DNA from: an uncultured Christensenella sp.
Lineage (GTDB): Bacteria; Bacillota; Clostridia; Christensenellales; Borkfalkiaceae
Reading direction: 5' to 3'
DNA length: 40,032 nucleotides
Assembly: GCA_910587015.1 (NCBI GenBank)
Contig: CAJUME010000013.1
Span: forward strand, 1 to 40,032
Part shown: piece after piece, positions 28,385-36,383 of the stretch
How the letters are laid out: each line of letters starts with the position of its first letter
Numbering within the stretch: position 1 is the first letter of the stretch
The notes under the pieces: generated by a model
Seen by the model: only the letters and a program-made list of their open reading frames with translations
Database searches by the model: none
Told to the model about the DNA's origin: nothing
Made by a program: the position numbers and the translations under genes

Positions 28385-28834
28385 TTATTCTTCAACTACC
28401 GCCTTGCCGCCCGCCTTCTCGATAGCCGCCTTAGCGCTCTCGGAGAATTTAACAGCCTTAACGGTAAGCGCAGCCTTCAGCTCGCCGTTGCCAAGCACCT
28501 TCAGGCCGACCGCGTTCTTAACTTCCTTTGCAAGTCCGTTAAGTCTGACGTATCCAAGGTCAACCTCTGTGCCCGCGGGTACGTTTACAAGCTGGCTCAG
28601 ATTGATAATAACATAGCTCTTTGCCCATTTGTTATGGAAGCCGCGCTTGGGAATACGTCTTGCAAGGGGCATCTGACCGCCCTCGAAGCCGGGACGTACG
28701 CCGCCGCCCGAACGCGCCCACTGACCCTTGTGTCCTTTACCGGAGGTCTTGCCCAAGCCCGAGCCAATACCTCTGCCAAGGCGCCTTGCTTCCTTTCTTG
28801 CGCCCTCTGCGGGCGATAAAGTATCTATTCTCAT
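28385..28834 (-). CDS. rplO: 50S ribosomal protein L15
   Basis: A 149-aa protein: MRIDTLSPAEGARKEARRLGRG, then GSGLGKTSGKGHKGQWARSGGGVRPGFEGGQMPL and the C-terminal domain ending AIEKAGGKAVVEE. Normal length. AGGAG lies 7 nt before the ATG. It follows rpmD in the normal spc order. Confidence 0.98.
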   Translation of the reverse strand: MRIDTLSPAEGARKEARRLGRGIGSGLGKTSGKGHKGQWARSGGGVRPGFEGGQMPLARRIPKRGFHNKWAKSYVIINLSQLVNVPAGTEVDLGYVRLNGLAKEVKNAVGLKVLGNGELKAALTVKAVKFSESAKAAIEKAGGKAVVEE

Positions 28835-28894
28835 AATTGCTCCTGTTTTCGCAAAGGCAAAACCCGCCTCTGCAAAGCCTCTGAATGTTTTAAA

Positions 28895-29068
28895 TTAAAC
28901 CTTTTCAACCGATACCAGATGAGAAACCTTTTTAATCTGTCCCATATTCGCGGGCGTTTCCTCAAAGGTTTTCGACTGACGGATTTTTTTAAGCCCCAAA
29001 GCGGCAACGGTCGCCTTAACGGACGCAATTTCGCCGTTGGTGCTTCTAACCAATGTTACTTTTACCAT
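28895..29068 (-). CDS. rpmD: 50S ribosomal protein L30
   Basis: A 57-aa protein, MVKVTLVRSTNGEIASVKAT at the start, with LGLKKIRQSKTFEETPANMGQI and KVSHLVSVEKV at the end. The length (57-60) and the place between rpsE and rplO are typical. GGAGG precedes the start. Confidence 0.97.
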   Translation of the reverse strand: MVKVTLVRSTNGEIASVKATVAALGLKKIRQSKTFEETPANMGQIKKVSHLVSVEKV

Positions 29069-29082
29069 AATTCTGCCTCCGA

Positions 29083-29619
29083 TTAAGCTTTAAGCTCTTC
29101 AACCGACTTTCCGCGCGCCGCCGCAATTTCCTCGGGCGACTTCAAATCGAAAAGCCCGCAAACGGCCGCCTTAACGCAGTTAATGGGGTTAGAGGTGCCG
29201 TGCGACTTGGTTCTTACGTCCTTAACGCCCGCAGCCTCCATAACCGCACGCACGGGACCGCCGGCAATAACGCCGGTACCTTCCGCAGCGGGCATCATAA
29301 GTACCGAGCCCCTTCCAAACACGCCCAAAACGGTGTGTGGAATAGAAGTACCCTGCAAAGCAACCCTTCTCATGTTCTTCTTAGCCTGAGCGTTCGCCTT
29401 TTCGATAGCCTCGGGAACTTCCTTCGACTTGCCTATGCCGTATCCTACCGAGCCCTTGCCGTCGCCTACAACCACAAGCGCCGCAAAGCGCATGTTTCTG
29501 CCGCCTTTAACGGTCTTGGAAACGCGGTTAACCTGTATAAGCTTTTTAATCAGCCCGTCGTCCTCTTGTCTGCGTCTGTCACCCTGCCTTCTTGCGGGTC
29601 TGTCTTTCTTCTCTTCCAT
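29083..29619 (-). CDS. rpsE: 30S ribosomal protein S5
   Basis: A 178-aa protein at the mRNA entry site important for decoding fidelity: KLIQVNRVSKTVKGGRNMRFAALVVVGDGKGSVGYGIGKSKEVPEAI, and GPVRAVMEAAGVKDVRTKSHGTSNPIN. The N-terminal 22 residues (MEEKKDRPARRQGDRRRQED) are a charged extension. AAGGAG lies 7-8 nt before ATG. Confidence 0.98.
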   Translation of the reverse strand: MEEKKDRPARRQGDRRRQEDDGLIKKLIQVNRVSKTVKGGRNMRFAALVVVGDGKGSVGYGIGKSKEVPEAIEKANAQAKKNMRRVALQGTSIPHTVLGVFGRGSVLMMPAAEGTGVIAGGPVRAVMEAAGVKDVRTKSHGTSNPINCVKAAVCGLFDLKSPEEIAAARGKSVEELKA

Positions 29620-29629
29620 AATACGCTCC

Positions 29630-29998
29630 TTAGAATTTCAGTCCGGCTTCTCTTGCGCCGTCCGCCAAAGCCTGAACGCGTCCCGTGTACAGGTATCCGC
29701 CTCTGTCGAAAACCACGCTCTCTATGCCAAGCTTTACTGCCTTCTCCGCAACGGCCTTGCCAACAGCCTTGGCAGCCTCCGTCTTGGTCAGCTTTTCAAC
29801 CGCTTTCGCAACGTCCTTCTGTTCGGTGGAAGCCGAGCAAAGCGTCACGCCCTTAACGTCGTCGATAAGCTGAACGTAAATGTGTTTAAGACTGCGGAAA
29901 ACGCTCATTCTGGGGGTCTCCGCGGTACCGCTTATTTTTCTGCGTACGCGGGCGTGCCTTCTCAAACGTTCTTCGTTTTTGTCGATTTTCTTAATCAT
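29630..29998 (-). CDS. rplR: 50S ribosomal protein L18
   Basis: A 122-aa 5S rRNA-binding protein: MIKKIDKNEERLRRHARVRRKISGTAETPRMSVFRSLKHIYVQLID, ending FDRGGYLYTGRVQALADGAREAGLKF. Normal length and position between rplF and rpsE. Confidence 0.98.
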   Translation of the reverse strand: MIKKIDKNEERLRRHARVRRKISGTAETPRMSVFRSLKHIYVQLIDDVKGVTLCSASTEQKDVAKAVEKLTKTEAAKAVGKAVAEKAVKLGIESVVFDRGGYLYTGRVQALADGAREAGLKF

Positions 29999-30070
29999 AA
30001 TATCTCCTTACAAAGCAAGCTGCCGGAATTTTCCGGCATTTCTTCACATTACGCTATGCGGCGTACGGAA

Positions 30071-30634
30071 TTACTTCTTGCCCTTGCCTCCCGTCTTGCC
30101 TTCCTTGCGCTCGATAACCTCGTCCGAATACGCAATTCCGTAACCGTGATAGGGCTCGGGAACTCTTATTTTACGGATATTAGCGGCAACCTGTCCGACA
30201 ACCGCCTTGTCAATGCCGGAAACGACAATCTCGTTCTGGCTCGGGCACTCGAATTTAATGCCTGCGGGCTCGACAAATTCCACGGGGTGCGAAAAGCCTA
30301 CGTTAAGCACTATTTTCGTGCCCTGCTTTGCAACCTTCCAGCCTACGCCGTTTACTTTAAGCGTCTTTTTATAGCCGTCGGTAACGCCAACAACCATGTT
30401 GTGCAGCAGCGCGCGGTAAAGTCCGTGCTTCGCGTCTATTCCCGCGCTCTCCGCGGTCTTTTCAACCAACGCCTCCGCTCCTTCAAGCTTAACGTTGATA
30501 TCTCCCTTAATTTCCTGCGTCAGCGTGCCCTTGGGTCCCTTTACGGTCAGCAAGCCGTTTGCAAAGCTCACCGTAACCCCCGCGGGTACAGCTACGGGTA
30601 ATTTACCTATTCTCGATAATTTTGCAGTCGACAT
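30071..30634 (-). CDS. rplF: 50S ribosomal protein L6
   Basis: A 187-aa protein of the factor-binding region: MSTAKLSRIGKLPVAVPAGV, LTVKGPKGTLTQEI, and the end VPEPYHGYGIAYSDEVIERKEGKTGGKGKK. The frame is open 16 codons earlier, but those overlap rpsH, and AAAGGAGG lies 10 nt before the ATG at 30634, which is the chosen start. It lies 16 bp after rpsH. Confidence 0.97.
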   Translation of the reverse strand: MSTAKLSRIGKLPVAVPAGVTVSFANGLLTVKGPKGTLTQEIKGDINVKLEGAEALVEKTAESAGIDAKHGLYRALLHNMVVGVTDGYKKTLKVNGVGWKVAKQGTKIVLNVGFSHPVEFVEPAGIKFECPSQNEIVVSGIDKAVVGQVAANIRKIRVPEPYHGYGIAYSDEVIERKEGKTGGKGKK

Positions 30635-30650
30635 ATTTAAATTACCTCCT

Positions 30651-31043
30651 TTACCAGATGTAGCAAAGCACTTCGCCGCCAACGTTGCCGGCCTTTGCCT
30701 GCCTGTCCGTCATAATACCCTTGTTGGTGGAAAGTATAGCTATACCCAAGCCGTCCATAACTCTGGGCATGGTTTCCACGTCCGAATAAACGCGCAAACC
30801 GGGTCTGGATACTCTTTTAAGTCCGTTGATAACGGGCTTTTTCTTGCCAACGTATTTCAAAGTCAAAACTATTTTGCCGTTATAGCCGTCCTCTTCGTGC
30901 GCAACGCCCGAAACATAGCCCTCGGCGAGCATAATGTCGGCTATGGCCTTCTTCATGTTGGATGAGGGAACCTCAACCGTCTCCTTATTTGCCGCGAGCG
31001 CGTTGCGTACGCGTGTAAGCATATCTGCAATAGGGTCTGTCAT
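30651..31043 (-). CDS. rpsH: 30S ribosomal protein S8
   Basis: A 130-aa protein binding 16S helix 21: MTDPIADMLTRVRNALAANKETVEVPSSNMKKAIADIM, ending ILSTNKGIMTDRQAKAGNVGGEVLCYIW. Normal length. In E. coli S8 represses the spc genes; no obvious target structure was searched successfully here. Confidence 0.98.
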   Translation of the reverse strand: MTDPIADMLTRVRNALAANKETVEVPSSNMKKAIADIMLAEGYVSGVAHEEDGYNGKIVLTLKYVGKKKPVINGLKRVSRPGLRVYSDVETMPRVMDGLGIAILSTNKGIMTDRQAKAGNVGGEVLCYIW

Positions 31044-31061
31044 TATCTTAGTCCTCCTCTC

Positions 31062-31247
31062 TTACCAACTCGATTTTTTCACGCCGGGAATCTGTCCCTT
31101 GTAAGCGAGGTTTCTGAAGCATATACGGCAGACTCCGTACTTGCGCAAAACCGAGTGCGGTCTGCCGCAAATCGAGCATCTCGTATAAGCTCTGGTCGAG
31201 TATTTAGCAGGCTTTTGCTGCTTGTTAATCATTGCTTTCTTTGCCAT
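31062..31247 (-). CDS. rpsN: 30S ribosomal protein S14, zinc type
   Basis: A 61-aa type Z S14 with zinc ligands C24, C27, C40 and C43 (RCSICGRPH, VCRICFRN), ending GQIPGVKKSSW. The short zinc form is the normal housekeeping S14 of Clostridia. Between rplE (10 bp) and rpsH. Confidence 0.98.
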   Translation of the reverse strand: MAKKAMINKQQKPAKYSTRAYTRCSICGRPHSVLRKYGVCRICFRNLAYKGQIPGVKKSSW

Positions 31248-31257
31248 ATCTCACTCC

Positions 31258-31836
31258 TTACTTTTTAAAGGGCATTCCCATCGCCCTTAAAAGCTCTCTC
31301 GCCTCTTCGTCCGATTGTGCCGTAGTCACAAAGCAAATATCCATACCCCTGATTTTTTCGACCTGGTCGTACTGAATTTCGGGGAATATAAGCTGTTCCT
31401 TAATACCCATGCAATAGTTGCCCTTTCCGTCGAAGCTGTCTGCGGGCACGCCGCGGAAGTCGCGCACTCTCGGCAAAGCAATGGATATAAACTTATCGTA
31501 GAAGTCGTACATCATTTTACCGCGGAGGGTAACCTTCAAGCCGATAGGCATTCCCTCGCGCACCTTAAAGTTCGCAACCGACTTTTTCGCCTTGCACAAT
31601 ACGGGCTGCTGACCGGTTATGGTCTTTAACTCGTTCTGCGCAATCTGAATGGACTTTGCATTGTCCTTAATGTCGCCCAGTCCGGAGCTTATAACAATCT
31701 TTACAAGCTTAGGCACCTGCATAGGGTTCTTATAGCCGAATTTTTTTACGAGGGCGGGCTTTACTTCCTTGTCATAATTTTCAAGCACTCTGGTCTTGTA
31801 TACCTTTTCCTGCGTTGCCGTTTTCTTAGTAGCCAT
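31258..31836 (-). CDS. rplE: 50S ribosomal protein L5
   Basis: A 192-aa 5S rRNA-binding protein: YDKEVKPALVKKFGYKNPMQVPKLVKIVISSGLGDIKDNAK, ITGQQPVLCKAKKSVANFKVREGMPIG, and the end TTAQSDEEARELLRAMGMPFKK. About 12 residues longer than usual at the N-terminus (MATKKTATQEKVYKTR). GGAGG precedes the ATG. Confidence 0.98.
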   Translation of the reverse strand: MATKKTATQEKVYKTRVLENYDKEVKPALVKKFGYKNPMQVPKLVKIVISSGLGDIKDNAKSIQIAQNELKTITGQQPVLCKAKKSVANFKVREGMPIGLKVTLRGKMMYDFYDKFISIALPRVRDFRGVPADSFDGKGNYCMGIKEQLIFPEIQYDQVEKIRGMDICFVTTAQSDEEARELLRAMGMPFKK

Positions 31837-31847
31837 ACCGCACCTCC

Positions 31848-32288
31848 TTACTCAGCCGTTCCGTCCGCCGGCGTCTCGGCGGTCGTTTCAACGGTTTCAT
31901 CCGTCTTTTTCGCGCGCTTTCTTACGCGCTTTTTGGGTTCTTCCTTCACAGCAGTCTTCGCGCCCTTGCCCGCATACGCCTTATCCAGCGTCGCGCCGCA
32001 CTTGGGGCAAACTCTTACCTTCTTGCCGTCGACAATACCGTGCTTAACCCTGATAGCCTTATCGCATGCAGAGCATACAACCATCACGTTGGAAACGTCC
32101 ACGGGTGCCTCTCTGTCCACAAGCTGCGAAACCTCGTTCGCGCGTCTTGCCTTCTGCGCCTTTTTGTGAATATTCACGCCTTCAACGGTAACCTTGCCGC
32201 TTTTGGGAGAAGTGGCAATAACCTTGCCCTGCTTGCCCGCGTATTTACCGGTGATAACCAATACCGTATCATTCAATTTAACGTTCAT
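31848..32288 (-). CDS. rplX: 50S ribosomal protein L24 with a C-terminal extension
   Basis: A 146-aa L24: the KOW start VKLNDTVLVITGKYAGKQGKVI, GVNIHKKAQKA, and a zinc-ribbon-like pair CSAC / CPKC (about residues 72-93). The usual length is about 102-107 aa. The remaining about 40 residues form a Lys/Arg then Glu/Thr/Ala-rich tail (PKKRVRKRAKKTDETVETT and following) that is probably disordered. Position between rplN and rplE is normal. Confidence 0.97.
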   Translation of the reverse strand: MNVKLNDTVLVITGKYAGKQGKVIATSPKSGKVTVEGVNIHKKAQKARRANEVSQLVDREAPVDVSNVMVVCSACDKAIRVKHGIVDGKKVRVCPKCGATLDKAYAGKGAKTAVKEEPKKRVRKRAKKTDETVETTAETPADGTAE

Positions 32289-32304
32289 AGCAATTCTCCT
32301 TTAA

Positions 32305-32673
32305 TTACAGCACCTCGGGCGCAAGCGAAATAATCTTCATGTAATTCTTTTCACGAAGCTCTCTCGCAATCGGTCCGAAGATACGCGTTCCGCGCGGCTC
32401 CTTGTTTGCGTTGATAATAACCGCCGCGTTGTCGTCAAACGTGATATGCGTTCCGTCATCGCGTCTTATACCTTTGGTCGAGCGCACGATTACGGCTTTC
32501 ACAACCTCGCCCTTCTTAACCGCGCCGCCGGGAGCAGCCGTCTTAACCGAACATACGATAACGTCGCCGATGTTCGCAAATTTTCTGAACGAGCCGCCCA
32601 AAACCTTAATGCACATAAGCTCCTTAGCGCCGCTGTTGTCCGCGGATTTGAGCCTTGTTTGGGGTTGAATCAT
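32305..32673 (-). CDS. rplN: 50S ribosomal protein L14
   Basis: A 122-aa protein at the subunit interface: MIQPQTRLKSADNSGAKELMCIKVLGG, GEVVKAVIVRSTKGIRRDDGTHITFDDNAAVIIN, and the end ELREKNYMKIISLAPEVL. Exactly the family length. Separated from rpsQ upstream by 296 bp carrying copy C of the hairpin repeat; these genes are normally nearly adjacent. Confidence 0.98.
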   Translation of the reverse strand: MIQPQTRLKSADNSGAKELMCIKVLGGSFRKFANIGDVIVCSVKTAAPGGAVKKGEVVKAVIVRSTKGIRRDDGTHITFDDNAAVIINANKEPRGTRIFGPIARELREKNYMKIISLAPEVL

Positions 32674-32840
32674 AAATTTCTCCTTAAATTTGAACTTTCA
32701 ACAAGTTTATTTGTGCAGAGGATTGCGCCGCGCACACATAAGCGAGGGGGAGAACCCCGCTCTCCTTTGCGCGCAAGGCAACAATCATGCCGAAATTAAT
32801 AATTTAAAAACTTATTAAGCTTAGCCTTTCTAACCTGTCA

Positions 32841-32961
32841 AAAACTCAGAGATGCGGTACTATGCAAGGCGCGCGAGCATTTTTGAAGCGCCGTGTACAA
32901 TGACGTACACAAGCAAAAAAAGCGCAGTGCAACACAGCAGAGTGCCGTATATATGAGTTTT
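32841..32961. repeat. Dispersed long-hairpin repeat, copy C (rpsQ-rplN gap)
   Basis: Outer arms AAAACTCA (32841-32848) and TGAGTTTT (32954-32961), with imperfect pairing continuing inwards (GCGGTAC with GTGCCGT). Inner arms TTTTTG / CAAAAA flank the constant core GTGTAC-AATGAC-GTACAC (32893-32910). Confidence 0.8.
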
Positions 32962-32969
32962 AACGCAAA

Positions 32970-33230
32970 TTATTTTGCTTTTTCGATAATCTCCGCCACG
33001 CGCCAGTTCTTCCCCTTGGACAGCTTGCGGGTCTCTACTATTCTCACCTTGTCGCCCTCGCCGCACTCGTTGTTTTCGTCGTGCGCCTTAAAGCGGGTGG
33101 TCTTGGTTATGGTCTTTTTGTAAAGGGGATGCTTCGACTTTTCTATTACGGCAACAACCACCGTCTTATCCATTTTGTCGGATACCACAAGTCCAACCCT
33201 TTCCTTTCTCAGTGTTGTTCTGTTTTCCAT
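32970..33230 (-). CDS. rpsQ: 30S ribosomal protein S17
   Basis: An 86-aa OB-fold primary binding protein: TTLRKERVGLVVSDKMDKTVVVAVIEKSKHPLYKKTITKTTRFKAHDENN, ending LSKGKNWRVAEIIEKAK. Normal length. 12 bp after rpmC. Confidence 0.98.
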   Translation of the reverse strand: MENRTTLRKERVGLVVSDKMDKTVVVAVIEKSKHPLYKKTITKTTRFKAHDENNECGEGDKVRIVETRKLSKGKNWRVAEIIEKAK

Positions 33231-33242
33231 AGCTTTGCTCCT

Positions 33243-33437
33243 TTACGCCTTCAACTGCCTTGCGCGGATTACGGTATTCACTCTTGCAATATCCTTTTTA
33301 ACAAGGTTGATAGCAAGGGGATTTTCAAGCTGACCGCTTGCATGGCGGAAGCGCAGATTAAACAGCTCGCTCTTCAGCTCCTGAAGCTTTTTCAAAAGCT
33401 CTTCATCGGTCAGGTTCACTATTTCCTTAGCCTTCAT
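33243..33437 (-). CDS. rpmC: 50S ribosomal protein L29
   Basis: A 64-aa helical protein at the exit tunnel: MKAKEIVNLTDEELLKKLQELKSELFNLRFRHASGQLENP, ending ARVNTVIRARQLKA. A GTG 9 nt earlier is less likely because GGTGA serves as Shine-Dalgarno for the ATG at 33437. The start overlaps the end of rplP by 11 nt, so translation is coupled. Confidence 0.96.
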   Translation of the reverse strand: MKAKEIVNLTDEELLKKLQELKSELFNLRFRHASGQLENPLAINLVKKDIARVNTVIRARQLKA

Positions 33438-33873
33438 TAGCTTCACCGCCTTCTTCTACTTGCTCGGGTTCCTTCACAAGGAACTTGCACTTAACGGGAA
33501 GCTTGTGGCTTGCAAGACGCATCGCCTCGCGCGCAACTTCCTCGCTCACGCCCGCCATTTCAAACATTACTCTGCCGGGCTTAACAATCGCCACCCAGTA
33601 CTCAACCGAGCCCTTACCGGAGCCCATACGGCTCTCAGCGGGGTGCTTGGTTATGGGCTTGTGGGGGAATATGTCTATCCATACCTTACCGCCGCGCTTA
33701 ATGAAACGCGTCATAGCGATACGCGCCGCTTCTATCTGGTTAGAGGTAATTCTCGCCCCCTCCAAAGCAACAAGCCCGTACTCGCCGTAAGCGATTTTAT
33801 TACCCTTCTGCGCCTTGCCGCGTATTTTGCCGCGGTGCTGCATTCTTCTTTTAACTCTCTTGGGGATTAACAT
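33427..33873 (-). CDS. rplP: 50S ribosomal protein L16
   Basis: A 148-aa protein near the peptidyl-transferase and A sites: MLIPKRVKRRMQHRGKIRGKAQKGN, TRFIKRGGKVWIDIFPHKPITKHPAESRMGSGKGSVEYWVA. A slightly long acidic end (PEQVEEGGEANEG). Its ATG overlaps the rpsC stop (TAATG). Confidence 0.98.
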   Translation of the reverse strand: MLIPKRVKRRMQHRGKIRGKAQKGNKIAYGEYGLVALEGARITSNQIEAARIAMTRFIKRGGKVWIDIFPHKPITKHPAESRMGSGKGSVEYWVAIVKPGRVMFEMAGVSEEVAREAMRLASHKLPVKCKFLVKEPEQVEEGGEANEG

Positions 33874-34544
33874 TAATCTTCGCCTCCCTCTGAAATAATC
33901 AGACGTTTAGCCGCGTCAAGCACCTCTCCCTTGTAAATCCAGCACTTAATGCCCAGCACGCCGAAGGTCGTATGCGCCTCGGCAAAGCCGTAATCGATAT
34001 CCGCGCGGATAGTCTGCAGGGGGATAGAGCCCTCGTGATAGCTCTCGCTTCCCGCAATTTCTCTGCCGTCAAGCCTTCCGCCGACGGTGATTTTAACGCC
34101 CTTTATGCCGGTTTTCGCAACCTTGGAAATCTGCTGCTTAACCGCCCTTCTGTAGGATACGCGCTTTTCCAGCTGAGCCGCAACGGCCTCCGCAACAAGC
34201 TGCGCGTCCTGGTCGATTTTGTCAACCTTTTTAACGTTGATAACAATTCCCTTGCCCTTTGTAAGCTTCGCAAGGTCCTTTTTGATTACTTCTATTTCCG
34301 AGCCGGCTTTGCCGATAAGCACGCCGGGTCTGCCCGTGTAAATGCCTACCTCAACCTTGTTAGCCGCGCGGATAATGGTAATTTTGCTGATAGCCGCGTC
34401 GTAATACTTCTTTTTAAGGAAGGTACGTATGTCGTTATCTTCTTTGATAAACGCGGAGAAATTTTTCTTGTCTGCGTACCACTGGGTATCCCAGGCGGAA
34501 ATAACGCCGACTCTTAAACCGTGAGGATTAACTTTCTGTCCCAT
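33873..34544 (-). CDS. rpsC: 30S ribosomal protein S3
   Basis: A 223-aa protein at the mRNA entry with a KH domain (VEVGIYTGRPGVLIGKAGSEIEVIKKDLAKL) and the C-terminal S3 domain (GVKITVGGRLDGREIAGSESYHEGSIPLQTIRADIDYGFAEAHTTFG). It starts MGQKVNPHGLRVG. Normal length. AAGGAG precedes the start. Confidence 0.98.
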   Translation of the reverse strand: MGQKVNPHGLRVGVISAWDTQWYADKKNFSAFIKEDNDIRTFLKKKYYDAAISKITIIRAANKVEVGIYTGRPGVLIGKAGSEIEVIKKDLAKLTKGKGIVINVKKVDKIDQDAQLVAEAVAAQLEKRVSYRRAVKQQISKVAKTGIKGVKITVGGRLDGREIAGSESYHEGSIPLQTIRADIDYGFAEAHTTFGVLGIKCWIYKGEVLDAAKRLIISEGGED

Positions 34545-34556
34545 ATTTCTTTCTCC

Positions 34557-34946
34557 TTATACCTTCTTTGCGTCTAAAATGACGGTAACGTGGCTGGTTC
34601 TCTTCAAAATAGCGTGACCGCGGCCCTTGGAAACGGGCTGCATTCTCTTCATGTGCGGGCCGCCGTTTGCAAACGCCTCGGCAACCACCAAATCGCCCCT
34701 GTCCATTCCGTTGTTGTGCTCTGCGTTAGCCGCAGCGGACAACAGTACTTTTTTAACTTCGAGACTTCCGCCCTTGTTGCAATAGGTCAGAATAGCCTCC
34801 GCCTCCTCAACGGACTTGCCGCGGATAAGCGCAAGCACGGTTCTGATTTTATAGGGGGAAATTCTCAGGTGCTTTGCCGTAGCGTAAGGACGGTTATCCT
34901 TAGTGGCGGCAATTCTTTCAACCTTTTTATTCATATTGCTTGCCAT
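34557..34946 (-). CDS. rplV: 50S ribosomal protein L22
   Basis: A 129-aa exit-tunnel protein: ATAKHLRISPYKIRTVLALIRGKSVEEAEAIL, VKKVLLSAAANAEHNNG, and the tunnel-tip loop AFANGGPHMKRMQPVSKGRGHAILKRTSHVTVIL. About 15 residues longer than minimal L22 at the N-terminus. Start supported by AGGAG 8 nt upstream. Confidence 0.98.
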   Translation of the reverse strand: MASNMNKKVERIAATKDNRPYATAKHLRISPYKIRTVLALIRGKSVEEAEAILTYCNKGGSLEVKKVLLSAAANAEHNNGMDRGDLVVAEAFANGGPHMKRMQPVSKGRGHAILKRTSHVTVILDAKKV

Positions 34947-34958
34947 AGTTTAAACTCC

Positions 34959-35231
34959 TTACTTCTTGGCGGTCTTAGCCGCATGTCCCTTGAATGTTCT
35001 GGTGGGCGCAAACTCGCCGAGCTTGCAGCCTACCATATCCTCGGTTACATAAACGGGAACGTGCTTTCTTCCGTCGTAAACCGCGATTGTATGCCCTACG
35101 AACTGGGGGAATATCGTTGTCGCGCGCGACCAGGTCTTAACAACCTTCTTCTCGCCGGCAGCGTTCATCGCCTCTATTCTTGCCATCAGTCTTTCTTCGG
35201 CATAAGGTCCTTTCTTAACGCTTCTTGACAT
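34959..35231 (-). CDS. rpsS: 30S ribosomal protein S19
   Basis: A 90-aa head protein: MSRSVKKGPYAEERLMARIEAMN, KTWSRATTIFPQFVGHTIAVYDGRKHVPVYVTEDMVGCKLGEFAPTRTFKGHA. Normal length. Between rplB and rplV as usual. Confidence 0.98.
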   Translation of the reverse strand: MSRSVKKGPYAEERLMARIEAMNAAGEKKVVKTWSRATTIFPQFVGHTIAVYDGRKHVPVYVTEDMVGCKLGEFAPTRTFKGHAAKTAKK

Positions 35232-35244
35232 TTTCTATTCCTCC

Positions 35245-36072
35245 TTAATTAATTCTCTTTAATATGAATTTGGAAGTAGGGTTCTTCTTCCTTCTCGTCT
35301 TATAGCCCAAAGCAGGCTTGCCCCAAGGCGTCATAGGGCCTGCATGTCCCACGGGGCACTTGCCCTCGCCGCCGCCGTGAGGGTGGTCGTTCGGGTTCAT
35401 AACCGCGCCGCGGACGGTGGGACGTATACCGAAGTGTCTGGTCTTGCCCGCCTTGCCAACGCGTATAATCTCGTGCTCGATGTTGCCTACCTGTCCGATA
35501 GTCGCCTTGCATTTAAGCGAAACAAGCCTCATCTCGCCGGAGGGCATCTTTATTGTCGCGTACGCGCCTTCCTTCGCCATAATCTGCGCGGAAATTCCCG
35601 CCGAACGCGCAACCTGCGCGCCCCTGCCGGGCTTAAGCTCGATAGCGTGCACAACGGTACCAACGGGTATGTCCGCAAGACACAAAGCGTTTCCGCTCTT
35701 TATGTCCGCGCCGCTGCCGGAAAGCACCTTATCGCCGACGTTCAGCCCTACGGGCGCAAGAATATATCTCTTTTCGCCGTCCGCATACGCAAGCAACGCA
35801 ATGTGCGCCGAGCGGTTGGGGTCGTACTGAATGGACTTAACCGTTGCGGGAACGCCGTCCTTATTGCGCTTGAAGTCGATAATTCTGTATTTTTTTCTGT
35901 TGCCGCCGCCGATATGGCGAACGGATATCTTACCCTGATTGTTTCTGCCGCCCGATTTGCGCTTGTCATGCATCAAGCCTCTCTCGGGCTTGTCGCCCGA
36001 AAGCTCGGTATAAGCGCTTACCGTCATAAAACGGCGTGCGGGAGAGGTGGGTTTATACCTTTTTACTGCCAT
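35245..36072 (-). CDS. rplB: 50S ribosomal protein L2
   Basis: A 275-aa protein essential for the peptidyl-transferase centre: YKPTSPARRFMTVSAYTELSG, the RNA-binding core HIALLAYADGEKRYILAPVGLNVG, and the conserved VRGAVMNPNDHPHGGGEGKCPVGHAGPMTPWGKPALG including the key histidine of HGGGEG. Normal length. GGAGG lies 6-8 nt before ATG. Confidence 0.98.
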   Translation of the reverse strand: MAVKRYKPTSPARRFMTVSAYTELSGDKPERGLMHDKRKSGGRNNQGKISVRHIGGGNRKKYRIIDFKRNKDGVPATVKSIQYDPNRSAHIALLAYADGEKRYILAPVGLNVGDKVLSGSGADIKSGNALCLADIPVGTVVHAIELKPGRGAQVARSAGISAQIMAKEGAYATIKMPSGEMRLVSLKCKATIGQVGNIEHEIIRVGKAGKTRHFGIRPTVRGAVMNPNDHPHGGGEGKCPVGHAGPMTPWGKPALGYKTRRKKNPTSKFILKRIN

Positions 36073-36092
36073 TTTCTGTGCCTCCTTGCTCC

Positions 36093-36383
36093 TTACGATA
36101 ACGAGTTGAAGTACTCAATCGCCTTGGAGTCAGCCTTAAGCTGAACGATTGCCTTCTTGTAGTCGGGGGTGTAGCCCTCGTTTCTGCCCATGCGTTTCTT
36201 CTTGCCCTTGCAGTTAACGGTGTTCACGCTCTCAACGCTCACGTTGAAAAGCTTTTCAACGGCCGCCTTAATCTGCTTTTTGTCCGCGGTCTTTTTCACG
36301 ATAAACGTGTACTTTTTGTCCGCAATTCCGTCATAGCCCTTTTCGGTAAGAAGAGGCTTCAAAATAATATCCTCTGCAAACAT
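36093..36383 (-). CDS. rplW: 50S ribosomal protein L23
   Basis: A 96-aa protein at the exit, docking site for trigger factor and SRP: MFAEDIILKPLLTEKGYDGI, KKYTFIVKKTADKKQIKAAVEKLFNVSVESVNTVNCKGKKKRMGRNEGYTPDYKKAIVQL. Its ATG touches the stop of rplD (1-nt overlap). Confidence 0.98.
   Translation of the reverse strand: MFAEDIILKPLLTEKGYDGIADKKYTFIVKKTADKKQIKAAVEKLFNVSVESVNTVNCKGKKKRMGRNEGYTPDYKKAIVQLKADSKAIEYFNSLS

Noticed and set aside
29429..30601. Plus-strand open frame of 390 codons opposite rpsE-rplR-rplF
   Set aside because: Antisense shadow across three well-conserved genes.
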